Shown: positions 37,788-47,301 of the stretch, piece after piece
Layout of the letters: every line of letters begins with the position of its first letter
Numbering within the stretch: position 1 is the stretch's first letter
Source of the DNA: Blautia wexlerae DSM 19850
GTDB lineage: Bacteria; Bacillota; Clostridia; Lachnospirales; Lachnospiraceae
Direction of reading: 5' to 3'
DNA length: 64,000 nt
Assembly: GCF_025148125.1 (NCBI RefSeq)
Contig: NZ_CP102267.1
Location: 3,234,501 to 3,298,500, forward strand
Made by a program: the position numbers and the translations under genes
The notes under the pieces: model-generated
What the model saw: only the letters and a program-made list of their open reading frames with translations
Database searches by the model: none
What the model was told of the DNA's origin: nothing

Positions 37788-38443
37788 TATTTATCGCTCC
37801 CTTCCTTAGTTCCTTTTGTTGGAAGTACTTCGCCATTGTAGACCCAAGCTTTTACGCCAACTTTGCCGTATGTTGTGTCTGCTTCTGCGAATCCATAGTC
37901 AATATCTGCACGAAGTGTCTGAAGCGGAATAGTTCCTTCGCTGTAGAACTCTGTACGAGCCATATCAGCACCGCCAAGACGTCCGGATACGGATGTTTTG
38001 ATACCTTTAGCTCCGGCCTTCATTGTTCTCTGCATTGTAGATTTCATAGCACGTCTGAAAGAGATACGGTTCTCAAGCTGAAGTGCGATATTCTCTGCTA
38101 CTAACTGAGCGTCTTTGTCTGGTCTCTTTACTTCTTTGATATCTACGATAAGTTTCTTGTCTGTGAATTTCTTTAATTCAGCTTTAACTTTTTCGATCTC
38201 AGCTCCGCCTTTACCGATTACGATACCAGGTTTAGCTGTGTAGATGATGATCTTAACTCTGTCAGATGCTCTCTCGATCTCGATCTTGGAAACACCTGCG
38301 CTGTATAATTTCTTTTTAAGGAATGTTCTGATGTTGTAGTCTTCTACCAGGTAATCAGCGAAGTCTGCATCAGCATACCATCTTGAATCCCAATCCTTGA
38401 TAACACCGACTCTAAGGCCATGTGGGTTAACTTTCTGTCCCAT
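37787..38443 (-). CDS. rpsC: Ribosomal protein uS3
   Basis: 218 residues: [20 protein letters not shown] at the start, the KH domain with [20 protein letters not shown], and a C-terminal [20 protein letters not shown]. It helps form the mRNA entry channel. Confidence 0.97.
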   Translation of the reverse strand: MGQKVNPHGLRVGVIKDWDSRWYADADFADYLVEDYNIRTFLKKKLYSAGVSKIEIERASDRVKIIIYTAKPGIVIGKGGAEIEKVKAELKKFTDKKLIVDIKEVKRPDKDAQLVAENIALQLENRISFRRAMKSTMQRTMKAGAKGIKTSVSGRLGGADMARTEFYSEGTIPLQTLRADIDYGFAEADTTYGKVGVKAWVYNGEVLPTKGTKEGSDK

Positions 38444-38454
38444 GCTTTTCCTCC

Positions 38455-38844
38455 TTATCTTTCATCCAGCACGATGGTGATATGGCTTGTTCTCTTCTCG
38501 ATTCTGTAAGCTCTACCCTGTGCTCTTGGCTGAATTCTCTTCATTGTAGGTCCTTTATCTGCATAGCAGGCTGCAACGTAGAGGTTGTCTGCATTCATTC
38601 CGTTGTTGTTTTCAGCATTTGCAATTGCTGACTCAAGAAGTTTCTTGATAACGCTGGAAGCGTATCTTGGGTTGTATGTTAAGATACCAAGTGCTGTCTG
38701 CACATCTTTACCGCGGATTACATCTAACACGTAGCAGGCTTTCTGAACAGAAATTCTTGCATAAGATAATTTTGCAGACGGTCTTGTCTCTCTATTACTC
38801 TCATTTCTGGCTCTTTTTATCTGGCTTCTATGTCCCTTTGCCAT
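38455..38844 (-). CDS. rplV: Ribosomal protein uL22
   Basis: 129 residues: [40 protein letters not shown] and the tunnel hairpin [20 protein letters not shown] whose tip lines the exit tunnel near the macrolide site. Residues there look normal. Confidence 0.97.
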   Translation of the reverse strand: MAKGHRSQIKRARNESNRETRPSAKLSYARISVQKACYVLDVIRGKDVQTALGILTYNPRYASSVIKKLLESAIANAENNNGMNADNLYVAACYADKGPTMKRIQPRAQGRAYRIEKRTSHITIVLDER

Positions 38845-38932
38845 TTTAAAGTGCCTCCTTTCCTCTTTCTCTCAATATCAGGTTAACCTGTCCGCTGTCT
38901 TGTAGGCAGCAGACAGAATATAAAGTCAAATA

Positions 38933-39214
38933 CTAGCGAACACCGGATTTCTTTTCGTCTTTTCCGTGTCCTCTGTAAGTTCTGGTTGCAACGAACTCAC
39001 CGAGTTTGTGGCCAACCATATCTTCTGTTACATATACCGGCACGTGTTTTCTTCCGTCATGGACAGCGATTGTGTGTCCTACGAAGGACGGGAAGATTGT
39101 AGAACGGCGTGACCAGGTTTTGATAACGGATTTGTCATTTGCAGCGTTTAATGCGTCTACTTTTTTAAGTAAGCTGGCATCTGCAAAAGGTCCTTTTTTC
39201 AGTGAACGAGACAT
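38933..39214 (-). CDS. rpsS: Ribosomal protein uS19
   Basis: 93 residues: [20 protein letters not shown], then [20 protein letters not shown] and the end [20 protein letters not shown]. 30S head protein. Confidence 0.97.
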   Translation of the reverse strand: MSRSLKKGPFADASLLKKVDALNAANDKSVIKTWSRRSTIFPSFVGHTIAVHDGRKHVPVYVTEDMVGHKLGEFVATRTYRGHGKDEKKSGVR

Positions 39215-39229
39215 GCTTAATCCTCCTTA

Positions 39230-40075
39230 TTATTTCGATAATGCTTTTCCATCGCGTCTTCTTACGATGAGCTTGTTGGACGGTTTGTTTTTCTTTCTTG
39301 TCTTCAGACCAAGAGCAGGTTTTCCCCATGGAGTACATGGACCTGGACGACCGATACCGGTCTTTCCTTCACCACCACCATGTGGATGGTCATTCGGGTT
39401 CATTACGGAACCACGAACAGTAGGTCTGATACCCATGTTACGTTTACGTCCGGCTTTACCGATGTTAATCAGGTTGTGATCTCCGTTTCCGACAACGCCT
39501 ACAGATGCGCGGCATACGATCGGAACCATTCTCATTTCACCAGATGGCAGACGCAGTGTTGCGTATTTGCCTTCTTTAGCCATTAACTGAGCGCCGTTTC
39601 CAGCAGAACGAACCATCTGTCCGCCCTTTCCAGGATGAAGCTCAATGTTGTGTACCATAGTACCAACCGGGATAAGCTCTAATGGTAAGCAGTTACCAAC
39701 ACGAACTTCTGCATCAGCTCCGTTCATGATTTTCTGACCTACTTTTAAGCCTTCCGGTGCGAGGATATATGCTTTCTCGCCATCTACATAAGAGATTAAA
39801 GCGATGTTTGCTGTTCTGTTTGGATCATACTCGATGGAAACTACTGTTGCAGGGATTCCATCTTTTCTTCTCTTGAAGTCGATGATTCTGTATTTTCTTC
39901 TGCTTCCGCCTCCGCGGTGTCTAACTGTAATCTTACCCTGGTTGTTACGTCCAGCGTTTTTCTTTAAAGACACGGTAAGAGATTTCTCTGGTGTAGATTT
40001 TGTAATCTCTGAGAAATCGGAACCAGTCATATGTCTTCTAGACGGTGTATATGGGTTATAACTTTTGATTCCCAT
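39230..40075 (-). CDS. rplB: Ribosomal protein uL2
   Basis: 281 residues: [40 protein letters not shown] and the conserved C-terminal [20 protein letters not shown] containing the peptidyl-transferase-proximal His. Core 50S protein needed for subunit joining. Confidence 0.97.
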   Translation of the reverse strand: MGIKSYNPYTPSRRHMTGSDFSEITKSTPEKSLTVSLKKNAGRNNQGKITVRHRGGGSRRKYRIIDFKRRKDGIPATVVSIEYDPNRTANIALISYVDGEKAYILAPEGLKVGQKIMNGADAEVRVGNCLPLELIPVGTMVHNIELHPGKGGQMVRSAGNGAQLMAKEGKYATLRLPSGEMRMVPIVCRASVGVVGNGDHNLINIGKAGRKRNMGIRPTVRGSVMNPNDHPHGGGEGKTGIGRPGPCTPWGKPALGLKTRKKNKPSNKLIVRRRDGKALSK

Positions 40076-40198
40076 TTTTGTTCTCCTTTCAAATTTGTCC
40101 TCACGCTTTTGAATGCGTATACTCGCGATAATCAGAGTGCCGAAGATTCATAAGAAGCAAAGCTTCCGAAGTGGCACTCGTACCGCATGGGCTATCAA

Positions 40199-40498
40199 TT
40201 AAAGTCCTTCGAAGATTTCGATATCTTTGCTGTCTTCTGTCAGAGCTACGATAGCTTTTTTGGTTTTAGCAGTTGTTCCAACTGTCATACCACGGCGTTT
40301 TTTCTTTCCATCCATATTCATGGTGTTAACGCTCTTTACTTTTGTTCCTTCGAACATTTTCTCTACAGCTTCTTTAATCTGAGATTTGTTTGCTTCCGGA
40401 TGAACTAAGAAAGTGTATTTCTTTTCAGCCATTGCATTCATAGATTTTTCTGTAATCACTGGTTTCTTGATTACGTCATAGTACTTGATATCAGCCAT
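40199..40498 (-). CDS. rplW: Ribosomal protein uL23
   Basis: 99 residues: [20 protein letters not shown], then [17 protein letters not shown]. It sits at the tunnel exit and docks trigger factor and SRP. The start overlaps the rplD stop. Confidence 0.97.
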   Translation of the reverse strand: MADIKYYDVIKKPVITEKSMNAMAEKKYTFLVHPEANKSQIKEAVEKMFEGTKVKSVNTMNMDGKKKRRGMTVGTTAKTKKAIVALTEDSKDIEIFEGL

Positions 40499-41118
40499 TA
40501 TGCATATACCTCCTCGATGGATGCTACAGCATCTTTGGTTACGATTACGGTGTTGTGGTTCATAACATCGTATACGTTGATAGTACTTGGAGTTGCAGTC
40601 TGAACATCAGTGATGTTTCTTGCGGAAAGGATTACGTTCTTGTCATCTGTTGCTGTGATAACCAGAGCTTTCTCAGCTTTCAGGTTTGTAAGAACTTTCT
40701 GCATTTCCTTTGTCTTAACATCTGCTAATGTAAGAGCATCAACAACTACTAATTTATTGTCCTGAACTTTGGAAGTCAGAGCAGATTTTAAAGCAGCTCT
40801 TCTTTCTTTCTTGTTCATTTTTACTTCATAATCTCTTGGTACCGGAGCGAATACAACACCGCCGCCAGTCCACTGTGGTGCACGGATGGAACCCTGTCTA
40901 GCATGACCTGTTCCTTTCTGTCTCCACGGTTTTCTTCCGCCGCCGCTTACTTCAGAACGTGTTTTAGCTTTCTGAGTACCCTGGCGATTATTTGCAAGCT
41001 GACGAACAACAGCAAGGTGAACAAGATGCTCATTGACTTCTACGCCGAATACTGCATCATTCAGTTCCATTGTTCCAACTTCGTTGCCTTCCATATTATA
41101 AACAGTTACGTTTGCCAT
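40498..41118 (-). CDS. rplD: Ribosomal protein uL4
   Basis: 206 residues. The tunnel loop reads [20 protein letters not shown], then [19 protein letters not shown]. In some bacteria L4 represses the S10 operon; the rpsJ leader here has strong structure, but which protein binds it is unknown. Confidence 0.97.
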   Translation of the reverse strand: MANVTVYNMEGNEVGTMELNDAVFGVEVNEHLVHLAVVRQLANNRQGTQKAKTRSEVSGGGRKPWRQKGTGHARQGSIRAPQWTGGGVVFAPVPRDYEVKMNKKERRAALKSALTSKVQDNKLVVVDALTLADVKTKEMQKVLTNLKAEKALVITATDDKNVILSARNITDVQTATPSTINVYDVMNHNTVIVTKDAVASIEEVYA

Positions 41119-41139
41119 TTGTGTGCTCCTCCTTTCTTA

Positions 41140-41772
41140 TTATAAGGACTTTACTGTCTCTTTGATAGTAACCAAAGATTTCTTAGGTCCTGGAACAGCA
41201 CCTTTAACTAACAGTAAGTTATTTTCTGTATCTACGCGTACGATCTCAAGGTTCTGTACAGTAACCTGAACATTTCCCATATGACCTGGCATGTGTTTTC
41301 CTTTGAATACCTTGCTCGGATCAGAACAAGCACCATTGGAACCTGCATGACGGTGATATTTGGAACCGTGAGCCATAGGTCCTCTTGACTGACCATGTCT
41401 CTTGATCGCACCCTGGAAACCTTTACCTTTGGAAACAGCTGTTGCATCAATGTGATCGCCGTCTGCAAAGATATCAGCTTTAATTTCCTGTCCTACTGTA
41501 TATTCAGCAGCGTTATCAAATCTGAACTCTTTAACGAATCTCTTTACTGCAACGCCAGCTTTGTCAAAGTGTCCTTTTTCCGGTTTGTTAACAAGGCTTT
41601 CTCTGATGTCTCCGAATCCAACCTGAACTGCTTCGTATCCATCGTTCTCTTCTGTCTTAACCTGAGTTACGACACAAGGACCAGCCTGTAAAACTGTTAC
41701 CGGAATCAACTGGCCGTCTTCATTGAAGATCTGAGTCATTCCGACTTTAGTAGCTAAAATAGCTTTCTTCAT
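41140..41772 (-). CDS. rplC: Ribosomal protein uL3
   Basis: 210 residues: [20 protein letters not shown], then [20 protein letters not shown] and [20 protein letters not shown]. 50S assembly initiator near the peptidyl transferase centre. Confidence 0.97.
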   Translation of the reverse strand: MKKAILATKVGMTQIFNEDGQLIPVTVLQAGPCVVTQVKTEENDGYEAVQVGFGDIRESLVNKPEKGHFDKAGVAVKRFVKEFRFDNAAEYTVGQEIKADIFADGDHIDATAVSKGKGFQGAIKRHGQSRGPMAHGSKYHRHAGSNGACSDPSKVFKGKHMPGHMGNVQVTVQNLEIVRVDTENNLLLVKGAVPGPKKSLVTIKETVKSL

Positions 41773-41868
41773 TCTTTCTTCCTCCTTATAGCGGATTACC
41801 GATTACCGGCAATCATATAGTAAATAGCTTAATGCTTATAGCATTATCAAATTGGGGTTGATGACTAA

Positions 41869-42186
41869 TTATTTAGTCTTCATCTTGATATCGATGTTAA
41901 CACCTGCTGGCATTTCCAGTCTTGACAGAGCATCTACTGTCTTCTGTGTTGGTGTAAGGATATCGATCAGTCTCTTATGAGTTCTCTGTTCGAACTGTTC
42001 TCTGGAATCTTTGTATTTATGAACGGCTCTTAAGATTGTAACAACCTCTTTCTTAGTTGGAAGTGGAACCGGTCCGCTTACCATTGCTCCGTTCTTTTTA
42101 ACAGTCTCGATGATTTTTGCTGCTGATGCATCTACTAACTGATGATCATAAGCCTTTAATGTGATTCTCATTACCTGATTTGCCAT
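41869..42186 (-). CDS. rpsJ: Ribosomal protein uS10
   Basis: 105 residues: [20 protein letters not shown], then [20 protein letters not shown] and [20 protein letters not shown]. It also scaffolds NusB-dependent antitermination. First gene of the long ribosomal transcript, with AGGAGGAG ten bases upstream. Confidence 0.97.
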   Translation of the reverse strand: MANQVMRITLKAYDHQLVDASAAKIIETVKKNGAMVSGPVPLPTKKEVVTILRAVHKYKDSREQFEQRTHKRLIDILTPTQKTVDALSRLEMPAGVNIDIKMKTK

Positions 42187-42412
42187 AAAAAAAGTCTCCT
42201 CCTATTCGTACTTTTCAAGCAGTACGACAAGCGGCGACTGTACACATCTCCGTGTGTGTCTTTCGATTTTTTACCACACACGCCATCCCTGGATGGTCTT
42301 CTGAACTTGTACAGTGACTTGTCGTCAGTTTTCAAACTTGACATTCGCTCCACGGAAAACCTGCCATCTCTGTGGCAGCAACCTCGCGCTTCATTGCTAT
42401 CAATGTCACAAC
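42187..42412 (-). promoter_or_regulatory. Highly structured rpsJ (S10) operon leader
   Basis: A multi-branch fold can be read directly. The closing stems are ACGACAAG (42224-42231) with CTTGTCGT (42318-42325) and ACTGTACA (42237-42244) with TGTACAGT (42308-42315). Inside are hairpins CGTGTGTG/CACACACG (42251-42282) and CCATCC/GGATGG (42283-42296). A further hairpin CTGCCA/TGGCAG lies at 42361-42378. Next to the ribosome site CGTACT (42207-42212) pairs with AGTACG (42221-42226), whose last three bases overlap the first closing stem. The two folds are therefore mutually exclusive. This looks like ribosomal-protein autoregulation. Confidence 0.7.
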
Positions 42413-42419
42413 AATTGAG

Positions 42420-42448
42420 AGTATACACGACCTCTCAGAAAAATGCAA
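42420..42448 (-). promoter_or_regulatory. Sigma-A promoter of the S10 operon
   Basis: On the minus strand TTGCAT (42443-42448), a 17-base spacer and TATACT (42420-42425) give a transcript starting near 42413, immediately before the structured leader. Confidence 0.8.
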
Positions 42449-42534
42449 GTGTTTTTTTCACTTTTTTTGATATTTTTTTGTACTTGATTCCGTACAATTT
42501 TTTATTGAATTTGGGCTTGTATGTCGAAACAAAA

Positions 42535-42558
42535 AAGAATCAATTTGTGTCGACACAC
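42535..42558. repeat. End fragment related to the TGTGCC palindromic element
   Basis: AGAATCAATTTGTG..CGACACACTAG resembles the right end of the element at 48184-48340, which ends AGAATCAACTTGTCGGCACA before CTAG. It lies upstream of the rpsJ promoter. Confidence 0.45.
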
Positions 42559-42670
42559 TAGTGGCTTTATTATATAGAAACATTACGGAATAGTGAACGA
42601 CAAGGCCGATATCTGCAGGTCTGCTGACGCAGGACTTCACGATATGATGGAGATCGGATTGTCTGCAGTA

Positions 42671-42722
42671 AAAAGAACGTGTTCCTTCTATATTATATAT
42701 ATAGGAAGAAACACGTTCTTTT
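42671..42722. terminator. Long terminator hairpin upstream of the S10 operon
   Basis: AAAAGAACGTGTT pairs with AACACGTTCTTTT, with an inner TTCTATAT/ATATAGGAA-type stem. On the minus strand it follows the stop of the membrane-protein gene at 42751 by about 30 bases. Confidence 0.85.
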
Positions 42723-42750
42723 CATCGTCATATTTTTTCAATCTCTTATT

Positions 42751-43896
42751 TTATTCTTCAGCAGTCTGTTTCTGCGGATAGACCGGCTTCTCATCCGCAA
42801 TGATATCGGAATAATCAAATAATGTAACCTTTGTAACATCGTCTCTCACAATATCCGGCGCATCGCCCTGACTTCTGGCTGTCTCGGCAATCTGTGCTGC
42901 CGACCATGTCGGAATTACCATACGCCTGATTTCTTCCTGTGCGTTTCCTTCTGTTTCCTCTGCTTCTACCGGTTTTCTGTCCGAAGCATTCATCATCTGT
43001 TTCAGCTGCTCTTTTACCTGGGGCACAATCACTTCTGTCTTTCCGGAAACAGGCTCCATATGTATATCACCTGCATCCGGTTTCGTCTGTACAGATTCTT
43101 CCTGCTTTACCGGTACATCCGCCGTAGCTGCTGCAATCTCTTTTCTGAGAAGTTCATGGGCTTCGCTTGTCGCAGTCTGAATTGTTTCCGGCTGCGCAGG
43201 CTTCACAGGTTCCAACTCATCTTCATAGATTTCATCCACAAAACCGCCTGTTTTAATTTTCTTTCGTTCCGGAGCCTTTCCTTTCCTGCGTGCCCTTTCC
43301 TCTTTCTTAATCTGGCGTTCCTCTTCTTTATAACGCTTCTCTCTTGCCTTCTCTTCTCTCTTAAGTTCCTTCTTGCTCTTAACATATCCGGGTTCTGTAT
43401 CTGTTTCATCATAATCATCCTGCGGTTCTTTTTTCAGAAGTTCCGCAACTATATACAGAATTACCAGGAAAAGGACGGCAAGTCCGAGAATAATAAGTCC
43501 CTCTATGCTTTCTGTTGCAAGAAGGAGATATCCTGCATATCCTACTGTGATCACAACCTTCGGTATGTAATCCTTCACCTCAACGGCAACAGGTTCTGCA
43601 TCTTTGTCACTGGAATCTATCACCTTAAAAATATGATTCTTTTTATCCATTTCCGTAATCATATAACGGTATGCTTTAGAATCAGTCTGATACAGAATAG
43701 AATCACCAACCGCTGCCTCTTTGATTTTTACCGGAATTGCATAAGTAACCGATCCCATGGGCAGATTCGTTTCTTTGCCGGAATCATCCATAATCTCTGT
43801 CGTAATTCCCAAAAACGGCGGAACTGCCAGCCCGACAACACAGACAATGGTGCATATCACTATAAAATGTACAATAAATTTCAGAAATTTTGACAT
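42751..43896 (-). CDS. Membrane protein with signal-peptidase-like extracytoplasmic domain and long charged tail
   Basis: 381 residues. Helix 1 (FIVHFIVICTIVCVVGLAVP, residues about 8-27) is followed by an external segment with LPMGSVTYAIPVKIKEAAVG, DSILYQTDSKAYRYMITEMD and KKNHIFKVIDSSD. This recalls the S26 signal-peptidase beta core (MGS.. VGD.. Y.V..), but the catalytic Ser-Lys/His pair is not apparent. A second helix is at about 130-150 (GLIILGLAVLFLVILYIVAE). The cytoplasmic tail has a Lys/Arg/Glu coiled-coil-like stretch (LKREEKAREKRYKEEERQIK) and disordered acidic regions. It may be an inactive signal-peptidase relative acting as a scaffold. The function is unknown. Confidence 0.75.
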   Translation of the reverse strand: MSKFLKFIVHFIVICTIVCVVGLAVPPFLGITTEIMDDSGKETNLPMGSVTYAIPVKIKEAAVGDSILYQTDSKAYRYMITEMDKKNHIFKVIDSSDKDAEPVAVEVKDYIPKVVITVGYAGYLLLATESIEGLIILGLAVLFLVILYIVAELLKKEPQDDYDETDTEPGYVKSKKELKREEKAREKRYKEEERQIKKEERARRKGKAPERKKIKTGGFVDEIYEDELEPVKPAQPETIQTATSEAHELLRKEIAAATADVPVKQEESVQTKPDAGDIHMEPVSGKTEVIVPQVKEQLKQMMNASDRKPVEAEETEGNAQEEIRRMVIPTWSAAQIAETARSQGDAPDIVRDDVTKVTLFDYSDIIADEKPVYPQKQTAEE

Positions 43897-43996
43897 TTGT
43901 TACGCTCCTCATTTCTACTCTTTTCGCTCATTATACCCTGTTTTATCTTTATGGTCAATCTAATGTTATTGTTATGGCAATGAAATTGATTGCTGT

Positions 43997-44023
43997 GTTA
44001 CTGTTCACTTTGTTCACAGTAAC
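43997..44023. mobile_element. 27-bp minimal GTTACTG palindrome with 8-bp target duplication
   Basis: It starts GTTACTGTTCAC and ends with the inverted GTTCACAGTAAC. It is flanked by perfect direct repeats ATTGCTGT at 43989-43996 and 44024-44031. The ends match those of the 143-bp element. It lies in the spacer between crh and the membrane-protein gene. Confidence 0.8.
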
Positions 44024-44041
44024 ATTGCTGTCGTATACACG

Positions 44042-44083
44042 ACAAAACACATCCGAAAAGCGGTCTTCCCTTCCGGATGTGTT
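44042..44083 (-). terminator. Terminator after crh
   Basis: On the minus strand AACACATCCG pairs with CGGATGTGTT and is followed by TTGTC, a short T-tract, 20 bases after the crh stop. It closes murB-rapZ-whiA-crh. Confidence 0.7.
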
Positions 44084-44103
44084 CTATCCTGAATACTATT
44101 TGA

Positions 44104-44358
44104 TCACTGATTACTTAAGTACTGCTCAATACCTGCCATAGCAGCTTCCTCATCCTCACCATTTGCAGATAAAGTAATTTCTTCCCCTGCATCAAGCCCA
44201 AGCGTCATCATACCCATAATGCTCTTTGCATTCACGCGCTTCTTTCCAATCTCTACATAAATCTCACTGTTGAACTGACTAGCTACCTGTACCAACTGTG
44301 CCACCGGACGCGCTTCCAGACCTGTGGATAAATTGATGGTGATTGGTTTTTTGATCAT
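44104..44358 (-). CDS. crh: Crh-like HPr paralogue lacking the PTS histidine
   Basis: 84 residues with HPr fold and length. The phosphocarrier His15 of HPr is Glu here (GLEARPVAQL, codon GAA at position 15). The regulatory Ser46 is kept in context (RVNAKSIMGMM). It therefore cannot pass phosphate from enzyme I in the PTS, but it can be a target of HPr kinase, as is B. subtilis Crh, which has Gln15. It follows whiA with overlapping ends, the same place as crh in Bacillus. Probable role: carbon catabolite signalling. Confidence 0.85.
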   Translation of the reverse strand: MIKKPITINLSTGLEARPVAQLVQVASQFNSEIYVEIGKKRVNAKSIMGMMTLGLDAGEEITLSANGEDEEAAMAGIEQYLSNQ

Positions 44359-45314
44359 AATAATTCTCCTCCTTGTTTCTCCCGCAGTTCGTCAGCCATT
44401 GCACTCAGCTTTCTCAGTCTGTGATTGACTCCCGATTTGCCCACCTGCGGGCTTAACATCATTCCTAATTCTTTTAGTGTAGCTTCCGGATACTGCATCC
44501 GAAGTTCAGCAACCTGTGCAAGTCCTTCATTAAGCTGCTCAAATCCTATTTTCTGCCGGACCAGCTTAATATCCTCCATCTGCTTGACGGCTGCATTTAC
44601 GGTTTTATTAATATTCGCAGTTTCACAGTTTACTTTTCTGTTTACTGAATTTCTCATTTCCTTCAGTATGCGGATGTTCTCCAGGTCCATCAATGCCACA
44701 TTAGCTTCCATAACAGCAAGCATGTCAACAATCTGCGCACCTTCTTTCACATAGACCACATGTGATTTCTTACGCTGTACGATTTTGGCATCTACCGAAA
44801 AACTGCGGATGATCGTCTGTAGCTGCTCTGCTCTTTTTGCATCAGAACATACAATCTCAAAATGATACCCCTTCTCAGGATCACTGATTGAACCGGATGC
44901 TAAAAAAGCTCCCCTGATAAACGCCCGTTTGCAGCAATTCTGCTGTACCACCAGCATATCCGACAATACAAGCGTACCCTGGTCGATACTGTTCGTGACA
45001 AGCCGCAGTGCCTGAAAAATTACCTGGATTTCTTCGGGATCAGTTATTTCTATTGTATATACCTTCACCCGTTTCAGGTGACTGTTCTCACGTACAAATA
45101 TCTTTGTTTCTATATTAAATGTTTTTTGCAATAATGTAAAGCACTTTCTTGCAACTGCTTCATTTTCCGTCTGGATTTTCAGTTTACTGTCCCCTGAAAA
45201 ACATTCCATTTTCCCACAGGAACATAAAATCGCAGCCAATTCTGCCATTTTGCAATGTCTGGCCAATCCAATCTGTCTGGAAAGTTCTTCCTTCACCATC
45301 CCTGAAAAAGACAT
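44355..45314 (-). CDS. whiA: WhiA-type DNA-binding protein
   Basis: 319 residues from the ATG at 45314 (MSFSGMVKEELSRQIG) right behind AAGGAG; the longer frame to 45467 overlaps rapZ and is rejected. The N-terminal part is a LAGLIDADG-homing-endonuclease-like fold without nuclease residues (RAFIRGAFLASGSISDPEKG). The C-terminal HTH reads LKELGMMLSPQVGKSGVNHR. In Bacillus WhiA affects cell division and chromosome segregation; in actinomycetes it controls sporulation division. It is joined to crh by a 4-base overlap. Confidence 0.95.
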   Translation of the reverse strand: MSFSGMVKEELSRQIGLARHCKMAELAAILCSCGKMECFSGDSKLKIQTENEAVARKCFTLLQKTFNIETKIFVRENSHLKRVKVYTIEITDPEEIQVIFQALRLVTNSIDQGTLVLSDMLVVQQNCCKRAFIRGAFLASGSISDPEKGYHFEIVCSDAKRAEQLQTIIRSFSVDAKIVQRKKSHVVYVKEGAQIVDMLAVMEANVALMDLENIRILKEMRNSVNRKVNCETANINKTVNAAVKQMEDIKLVRQKIGFEQLNEGLAQVAELRMQYPEATLKELGMMLSPQVGKSGVNHRLRKLSAMADELREKQGGELL

Positions 45315-45324
45315 CTCTCCTTTA

Positions 45325-46212
45325 TCATCCTTCCTGTTTTCTGACCAGTCGGTCTTTCTGTGCATCTCTGTGTTCCAGCCTGAATCCGTATTTTGTATTT
45401 CCAGACAATCTGGAATAAAGTTCTCTTGCCAGCGTGACGGAACGATGCTTGCCGCCTGTACATCCAATTGCGATCACCAGATTTGTCTTTCCCTCTTTCA
45501 CATAATTCGGAATAAGGAAATTGATCATATCTTCCAGTTTATCCGCAAATGCCCTGGCTATATCACAATCCATTACATAATTAAAAACCCTGTCATCCAG
45601 CCCTGTCAGCGGTCTGAGTTCGTCCACATAGTATGGATTCGGCAGGAAACGCACGTCAAACACGAGATCCGCATCTGCCGGTATTCCATATTTAAATCCA
45701 AATGACAGTACAGAAATCATCATATTGCAGAAATCCTGATTATCTACAAATATCCTGTCGATCTCCTGTTTCAGTTCTCTTGTCAGAAGATTGCTGGTAT
45801 CAATGATATAATCCGCACGCTCTTTCAGAAAACGCATCTTCTCTCTTTCCATCCGGATTCCATCATCCACTCTTCCCCCCATTGCAAGAGGATGACTTCT
45901 GCGGGTTTCTTTATAACGTTTGACCAGAACACTGTCCTGCGCATCCAGAAACAGGATTTCAAAATCATACCCTGCCTTTTTCATTCTGTCCAGTACAATC
46001 TCCAGCTCATCCAGAGAACGCCCGCTTCTTGCATCGATCCCCAGTGCAACATTCTGCACATCTTCTCCATGTATCTCAGGCATCAGTGATGCAAATTTCT
46101 CCAGTAAAGGGATCGGCAGATTGTCTACACAAAAATACTTCGCATCCTCCAGCATTTTCAATGCAGATGTTTTTCCTGCTCCCGATACTCCTGTAACTAT
46201 TACAAAACGCAT
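45325..46212 (-). CDS. rapZ: RapZ/YvcJ nucleotide-binding protein
   Basis: 295 residues. Walker A GVSGAGKTSAL lies at about residues 8-18, and the C-terminal domain has CTGGKHRSVTLARELY. Family members bind nucleotides and, in E. coli, an sRNA; in Bacillus YvcJ affects competence. The usual neighbour yvcK (gluconeogenesis factor), found between rapZ and whiA in Bacillus, is absent. The genes lie only 10 bases apart. Confidence 0.95.
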   Translation of the reverse strand: MRFVIVTGVSGAGKTSALKMLEDAKYFCVDNLPIPLLEKFASLMPEIHGEDVQNVALGIDARSGRSLDELEIVLDRMKKAGYDFEILFLDAQDSVLVKRYKETRRSHPLAMGGRVDDGIRMEREKMRFLKERADYIIDTSNLLTRELKQEIDRIFVDNQDFCNMMISVLSFGFKYGIPADADLVFDVRFLPNPYYVDELRPLTGLDDRVFNYVMDCDIARAFADKLEDMINFLIPNYVKEGKTNLVIAIGCTGGKHRSVTLARELYSRLSGNTKYGFRLEHRDAQKDRLVRKQEG

Positions 46213-46297
46213 TTTCTATCTCCCGTCACTTCTTAATCTCATCTGTTGCTCATTGGTCTTTGCACTCTGTTCACAGTACTTTTTCGATTCAGTCAGA

Positions 46298-47218
46298 TCA
46301 AAACTTCCCAAGGAATTTCACTTCCGGTTCAAGAGTTACGCCAAACTGTTCTTTTACTTTATCCTGTACATCTCTGAGCAGTCTGCACACATCTGCTGCA
46401 GTTGCATTATCTTTATTGATCACAAACCCACAGTGCTTCTCGGAAACCTGTGCACCGCCTGTCTGATATCCTCTCAGCCCTGCATCCATGATCAGCTTTC
46501 CGGCAAAATACCCTTCAGGACGTTTGAATGTGCTTCCCGCACTTGGAAATTCAAGAGGCTGTTTGCTTACTCTCTGTTCTGTCAGTTCTTTCATTCTTGC
46601 TTTTATGGCTTCCTGATTCCCCTGTTCAAGAACGATCACTGCGCTCAACACCAGATATCCTTTTGTTTTCACAAGACTTGTGCGATATCCCATTTCCAGC
46701 TTCTCTGCCGGAAGTACGAGAATTTCTCCTGCAGCTGTCATAACAGTTACTTCTTTCAGCACATCTTTCATTTCACCGCCATAGGCACCTGCATTCATGA
46801 CAACTGCACCGCCTAATGTGCCGGGAATTCCTCCGGCGAACTCAAATCCTGTCAGCGACGCATTTTTGGCTGCCACCGCGATCTGTGACAGCAGAGCTCC
46901 TGCTGTTGCATGGATTTCATTTCCTTTTACTGTAATATCACCATAATTTCTGTAAAGCTGAATAATGACACCCCTGTATCCTTCATCGCTTACCAGAAGA
47001 TTACTTCCATTTCCAAGAATGAAATATGGCAGTTCTTCATTTTTGCATATCTTCAGAATCCCGCTCAGTTCTTCCTCAGAAGACGGAAGCAAAAAGTAAT
47101 CTGCCGGACCGCCAATCCGAAATGTGGTATGACGTTTCATGGGTTCATCCACTTTTACTTTCTCTTCTCCCAGCAGATCATTAAATTTCTCTATTATATT
47201 CTGATTCACAGATTTCAT
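46298..47218 (-). CDS. murB: UDP-N-acetylenolpyruvoylglucosamine reductase, type II
   Basis: 306 residues. FAD-binding sequence TTFRIGGPADYFLLPSSEEE, then ILGNGSNLLVSDEGYRGVII. The catalytic Ser lies in FPSAGSTFKRPEG, and EPEVKFLG at the end holds the active Glu. It makes UDP-MurNAc for peptidoglycan. First gene of the murB-rapZ-whiA-crh row. The insertion sequence ends about 80 bp upstream of it. Confidence 0.96.
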   Translation of the reverse strand: MKSVNQNIIEKFNDLLGEEKVKVDEPMKRHTTFRIGGPADYFLLPSSEEELSGILKICKNEELPYFILGNGSNLLVSDEGYRGVIIQLYRNYGDITVKGNEIHATAGALLSQIAVAAKNASLTGFEFAGGIPGTLGGAVVMNAGAYGGEMKDVLKEVTVMTAAGEILVLPAEKLEMGYRTSLVKTKGYLVLSAVIVLEQGNQEAIKARMKELTEQRVSKQPLEFPSAGSTFKRPEGYFAGKLIMDAGLRGYQTGGAQVSEKHCGFVINKDNATAADVCRLLRDVQDKVKEQFGVTLEPEVKFLGKF

Positions 47219-47301
47219 TCCTCAATCTTTCTATATTTATTATAATTTATTATGTTTCTTTTGACGTTTTCATTCTGTCGAATTTTCCGATCAGTTCCTA
47301 G

